This document shows positions 60,776-64,000 of a stretch of 64,000 nucleotides of DNA, piece by piece. The stretch is from Arion vulgaris. Taxonomy: Eukaryota > Mollusca > Gastropoda > Stylommatophora > Arionidae. The notes under the pieces are model-generated. The model worked only from the letters and a program-made list of their open reading frames with translations. It searched no databases and had not been told where the DNA came from. The stretch covers positions 19,668,867 through 19,732,866 of the forward strand of contig CM036754.1 in NCBI GenBank assembly GCA_020796225.1, in the 5' to 3' direction. Position 1 is the stretch's first letter. Every line of letters starts with the position of its first letter. The translations under genes were made by a program, and so were the position numbers.

Positions 60776-61290
60776 TACAAAGAAACACTGTAAAGAAATA
60801 TCAGCCGTTGTCAAATCTTCTACTAATGTTCTAAATTTACCCTCAGTTAGGTTATAACTGATAGCTACTATTGTATATGTAATTCTCCTGCACATTTCTG
60901 ACAAAGAATCTTTACATGTGGTTGTAAAACAACCTGCGGAAGATATAGCTTTATTGGAGTCAATATAACTAAACCAGGGAGGCAGAGAAAGAAAGCACAT
61001 ACAATAACGTCGCTGTATAACTCAACTTAAGGTTGTAAATACTTTGGCTTCAGTGCCTGGCAGGTGAAATGAGCCAGGTTAACTGATACGTGGTCATTAA
61101 ATATGTCAAGGTTACGTTCGTTTACGTTGTCATTAAATATGTCAAGGTTATAGTGTGTGTCTACCATAACATAACTATCAGGGATACACGCTCTTCAGGA
61201 ACAGCGTCAAATAAAAAAAAAAATAATTCTTCTTTAAAGGTAAATAAAATTTGACTGTTATGTTTAGTTGATAGTTTACTTTTTAAACAA
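60776..61290. other. No recognised element; short direct repeat
   Basis: CATTAAATATGTCAAGGTTA occurs twice at about 61094 and 61131. Confidence 0.45.
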
Positions 61291-61535
61291 GGAGGAACAA
61301 TTGTTGTCTCAAGGTGAAGGATTGACTTCAATGCACCGGGTTTTACCACATATGGCTCAGTGCCTCTCCGCAGAAACGGCACTCCACATGTCGAGAGCTG
61401 TACACAGCCTTGACAACAAATCTAGGTGTATCTGAAAAATGCACTTTTGAACAGAATGGCGCAGTCCGAATCGAACCACGACTTTCTAAAATCACGGTAA
61501 AAGTGTAATCACTTAACCACAGAGAGTCCCCAAAA
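61290..61535 (-). mobile_element. SINE family C
   Basis: Minus-strand copy. GGGTTTTACCACATATGGCT at left-centre and the tRNA-like head at right (CGAATCGAACCACGACTTTC, TCACTTAACCACAGAGAG). Confidence 0.85.
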
Positions 61536-61549
61536 TTATTATTTTTATT

Positions 61550-61745
61550 TTTTTCGATCTTGAAGCACTTGAGCTTTCAGATCTCCGGGTCGGTGCCATG
61601 GACATCGTAACTCTTCGGTTCTGTGCCACGAACACCGTAAATCTGGAGAATCTGTTGCTTTTCTGCCAGCCCACGAAATTGAACAGCACTCACAGGGGGC
61701 TTATCACCCGTCGTCCAACGCTCTACGAACACGCTGGGCAGATGG
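61550..61745 (-). mobile_element. SINE family D
   Basis: Poly-T at left, CGATCTTGAAGCACTTGAGC, CATCGTAACTCTTCGGTTCT, and the head at right ending in GCTGGGCAGATGGGC. It directly follows SINE C; both point the same way. Confidence 0.85.
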
Positions 61746-61825
61746 GCCCAAAATTGTTGTATAGATATGTGGGGAATGTATGACTGTCTATGTTGATGTT
61801 TGGTCCCAAAATGCACTTGGGAACC

Positions 61826-62073
61826 AGTGGTTACCGGGGCCCAAATTTGGGTGTAAAGAATAGAACCAATGTTACCTGCCACGCATGTCGTAAGAGGCGA
61901 CTAATGGAGGTTTGGCTGAAATCGGATGCACATGTCCTAAACGTGTAGAAGTCTATGAGTTTAGGGCCTACTAAACCAATGTGCAACGTATACACGTTCT
62001 TGGCAAAGATCAAATCATATCACAAAGAGTGATTAAAATTGGTCGTAAAAACGAACGCAAAGAAGAAGAAGAA
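61826..62073 (+). mobile_element. SINE family B
   Basis: Complete copy with an AAGAAGAAGAAG tail; target duplication not resolved. Confidence 0.85.
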
Positions 62074-62140
62074 ATGGTATGGTCTGGACCCGAACCTACC
62101 ACCATCGGAAATCAAGGTAAAGGCTTAACAGCTTAGCCAC
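62074..62140 (-). mobile_element. SINE C-like tRNA head
   Basis: Minus strand: CTGTGGCTAAGCTGTTAAGC and GTAGGTTCGGGTCCAG as A- and B-box regions. It runs into the 93-bp array. Confidence 0.7.
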
Positions 62141-62762
62141 AGACTCCCAAAAATTAATATGCAAACATGTGCTTGAATGTATGATTGAATGTTCATGTTT
62201 GAACATACTACTTCAGATCGACTTAGCCACAGACTCCAAAATTAATATGCAAACATGTGTAATGTATGATTGTATATGTTCATGTTTGAACATACTACCA
62301 GACGACTAGCCAGACTCAAAATAATATGCAAACATGTGCTTGAATGTATGATTGTATATGTTCATGTTTGAACATACTACTCTCAGATCGACTTAGCCAC
62401 AGACTCCCAAAAATTAATATGCAAACATGTGCTTGAATGTATGATTGTATATGTTCATGTTTGAACATACTACTCTCAGATCGACTTAGCCACAGACTCC
62501 CAAAAATTAATATGCAAACATGTGCTTGAATGTATGATTGTATATGTTCATGTTTGAACATACTACTCTCAGATCGACTTAGCCACAGACTCCCAAAAAT
62601 TAATATGCAAACATGTGCTTGAATGTATGATTGTATATGTTCATGTTTGAACATACTACTTAGATCGACTTAGCCAAGACTCAAAATTGATATATAAACA
62701 TGTGCTTGAATGTATGATTGTATATGTTCATGTTTGAACATACTACTCTCAGCTCGACTTAG
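62125..62762. repeat. 93-bp tandem repeat, about 7 units
   Basis: Each unit contains TTAGCCACAGACTCCCAAAA, ATTAATATGCAAACATGTGC, TTGAATGTATGATTGTATAT and GTTCATGTTTGAACATACTA. The first block is the edge of the adjacent SINE C head. GTTCATGTTTGAAC is palindromic. The 93-bp (31-codon) period gives an in-frame repeated peptide that is not a gene. Confidence 0.95.
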
Positions 62763-63224
62763 CCATAATTAAGTAACAGAGAATCAAAGAAACACAAGAA
62801 AGAAAAGACAACGGGCGTAATGTTAACCACATCATCCAAAGTGAGCTGAGTGAGAGTCAACGAAGAGTTTATTGCATGTATAATGAACGAGCAGTTCTTC
62901 TTCGAAAGGATTGAAGACGAAATTATGAAATTAATGTTAAGACAAACTGTTAGTACATACAGATAAAATTGATTTAACAAGGGTATATATGATGTTAAAG
63001 AGATGGCACATGTAAGGTAAGAACTGACATGTCATTAGTATATATCTCTCGTATTGTTATGGTTACATTTAATAAACTTCCCTTCTAAAACAAAGTCCCC
63101 AAGAAAATAAGTTACCCTTCTTGATTTGAAAACGGGTTTCACTTTAAAAAATATTTTTATATTTGTTATTCTATGTTCCAATCAGCTCAAACGGATCACA
63201 TTAGGCTAGATACTGTCACTGACG
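62763..63224. other. No recognised element; family M words
   Basis: 62815-62835 resembles family M. 63125-63215 is similar to 63800-63890. Confidence 0.4.
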
Positions 63225-63320
63225 GCTATTTTTCCAGACCGCTCTATCCTATGCAACTCGTGCAATCTCCTACATGAAATTGAGTCGGATATTACTCGCC
63301 GCTCTTAGTAAAGCTCAGTA
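63225..63320 (-). mobile_element. LINE family G scrap
   Basis: CCGCTCTATCCTATGCAACT, GCAATCTCCTACATGAAATT, CGCCGCTCTTAGTAAAGC. Confidence 0.5.
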
Positions 63321-63924
63321 GTTGAGGTCCAAATTGTTTTCCATGCAAGACGGTAAGGTGCAACATGTAGCGCTAAATATACCAATGAAATACACTATAT
63401 ATTCAATAACCTGATGACTAAGATAAGATAAAGAGTCGACATAAGTTCTAGCCGCAGATATGAGCCTCGGGGTAAGCAAGCCAAACTGCTGCGTTTCATT
63501 CATTATGGGGATATAGCAAGACTTTAGAACGCAACCCAGACCGATAACACAACGTTATCAGCCGAAGACGGAGTGTGTCAGCTACAGTGCAGAAGCGGAA
63601 TAAATCAAAGGCCACAGTCAAATATAGGAATATGAACAAGTGGTATCAGATATGTCATCATCATGATGCTGTTGCTATCAGTTGCAACTGACAAGTAGCG
63701 AAATTGATGTGACATGAAAAAGGATGACGTGATGTTGACCACCATTACCCGTCGTGTCAGTTGGTAAAGAAAAGCTCCAGCTGTTTCAAAAGATAGCTCT
63801 TATTATGAAAACGGGTTTTTCACTTTTTATTTTTTATTTTGCTGTTCGGTATGCTATTCTTCAATCAGCTCAAACTGGTCATCATTGTGGACAAGATACG
63901 ATCGCTGTTTCAGTGAAGCTTTTT
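63321..63924. other. No recognised element
   Basis: 63720-63760 has family M words (GATGTTGACCACCATTACCC). The rest is unrecognised. Confidence 0.4.
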
Positions 63925-64000
63925 CTGCTTCTGCTTCGAACGCTCCATATCAACCACTTGTTAACCACACTTTATGATGTGTATGTGATCCCAGCCTAAG
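63925..64000 (-). mobile_element. SINE family A, cut by window end
   Basis: Tail at left (TTCTGCTTCTGCTTCGAACG), then CCACTTGTTAACCACAC and CATAAAG-like sequence in reverse. Confidence 0.65.

Noticed and set aside
62316..62654. Open frame with a 31-residue repeated peptide
   Set aside because: The 93-bp satellite has a period divisible by three; the repeat is at DNA level and includes SINE-derived sequence.

Overview
This window is intergenic or intronic sequence from an animal nuclear genome. It is AT-rich and close to saturated with transposable elements. I see no host protein-coding exon, rRNA, functional tRNA, operon or CRISPR array that I can defend. The mix of elements (RTE-like and C2H2-tailed LINEs, several tRNA-derived SINEs, Penelope-like elements with GIY-YIG endonuclease, hAT and TTAA MITEs, a Helitron fragment, wide-spaced DDE transposons) fits a lophotrochozoan, most likely a mollusc and perhaps a gastropod. 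That assignment is inference, not something the sequence proves.

Layout. 0-9 kb: LINE 3' ends, SINEs (families A, B, C, D, H), a 167-bp hAT MITE and a ~50-bp satellite. 9.28-11.46 kb: a complete IS630/Tc1/mariner-type transposon (copy 1) with long inverted repeats and TA duplications. 12-15 kb: a 444-bp hAT MITE, SINEs with intact target-site duplications, and a Penelope-like GIY-YIG fragment flanked by inverted copies of its own end. 15.2-16.65 kb: a broken Helitron replication-protein ORF carrying three separate insertions. 17-25 kb: RTE ends, tandem arrays of 28, 29 and 39 bp, and a stretch (23.2-24.17 kb) that looks like a blended, erroneous second copy of the array and its left flank. 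25.4-25.9 kb: a Penelope-end palindrome. 28.85-29.90 kb: a longer Penelope-like copy with a 13-bp target duplication. 30.4-31.7 kb: a relative of copy 1 holding a hAT MITE. 32-47 kb: SINE and LINE mosaic, a 653-bp TTAA palindrome inside a LINE, and nested SINE stacks. 48.8-49.6 kb: a 40-bp satellite. 52.8-53.5 kb: an internally deleted hAT. 54.2-54.9 kb: a 42-bp satellite. 55.79-60.28 kb: two further copies of the DDE transposon, tail to tail, both inside one host repeat. 60-64 kb: 52-bp and 93-bp arrays, SINEs and unrecognised sequence.

The most distinctive content is the DDE transposon family, with 83 residues between the second D and the E by my count, which resembles the DD82E (Sailor) group. 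Nothing here forms a host pathway. The elements relate to one another by nesting: SINEs, MITEs and Penelope copies sit inside older elements and give a partial order of insertion. Several tandem arrays show indel-rich, collinear decay at their edges that looks more like long-read consensus error than evolution, so indels in the window should be read with caution.

Family letters (A, B, C and so on) are my own labels for repeats recognised by comparison inside the window. All coding calls are by eye from conserved motifs, with no database search.
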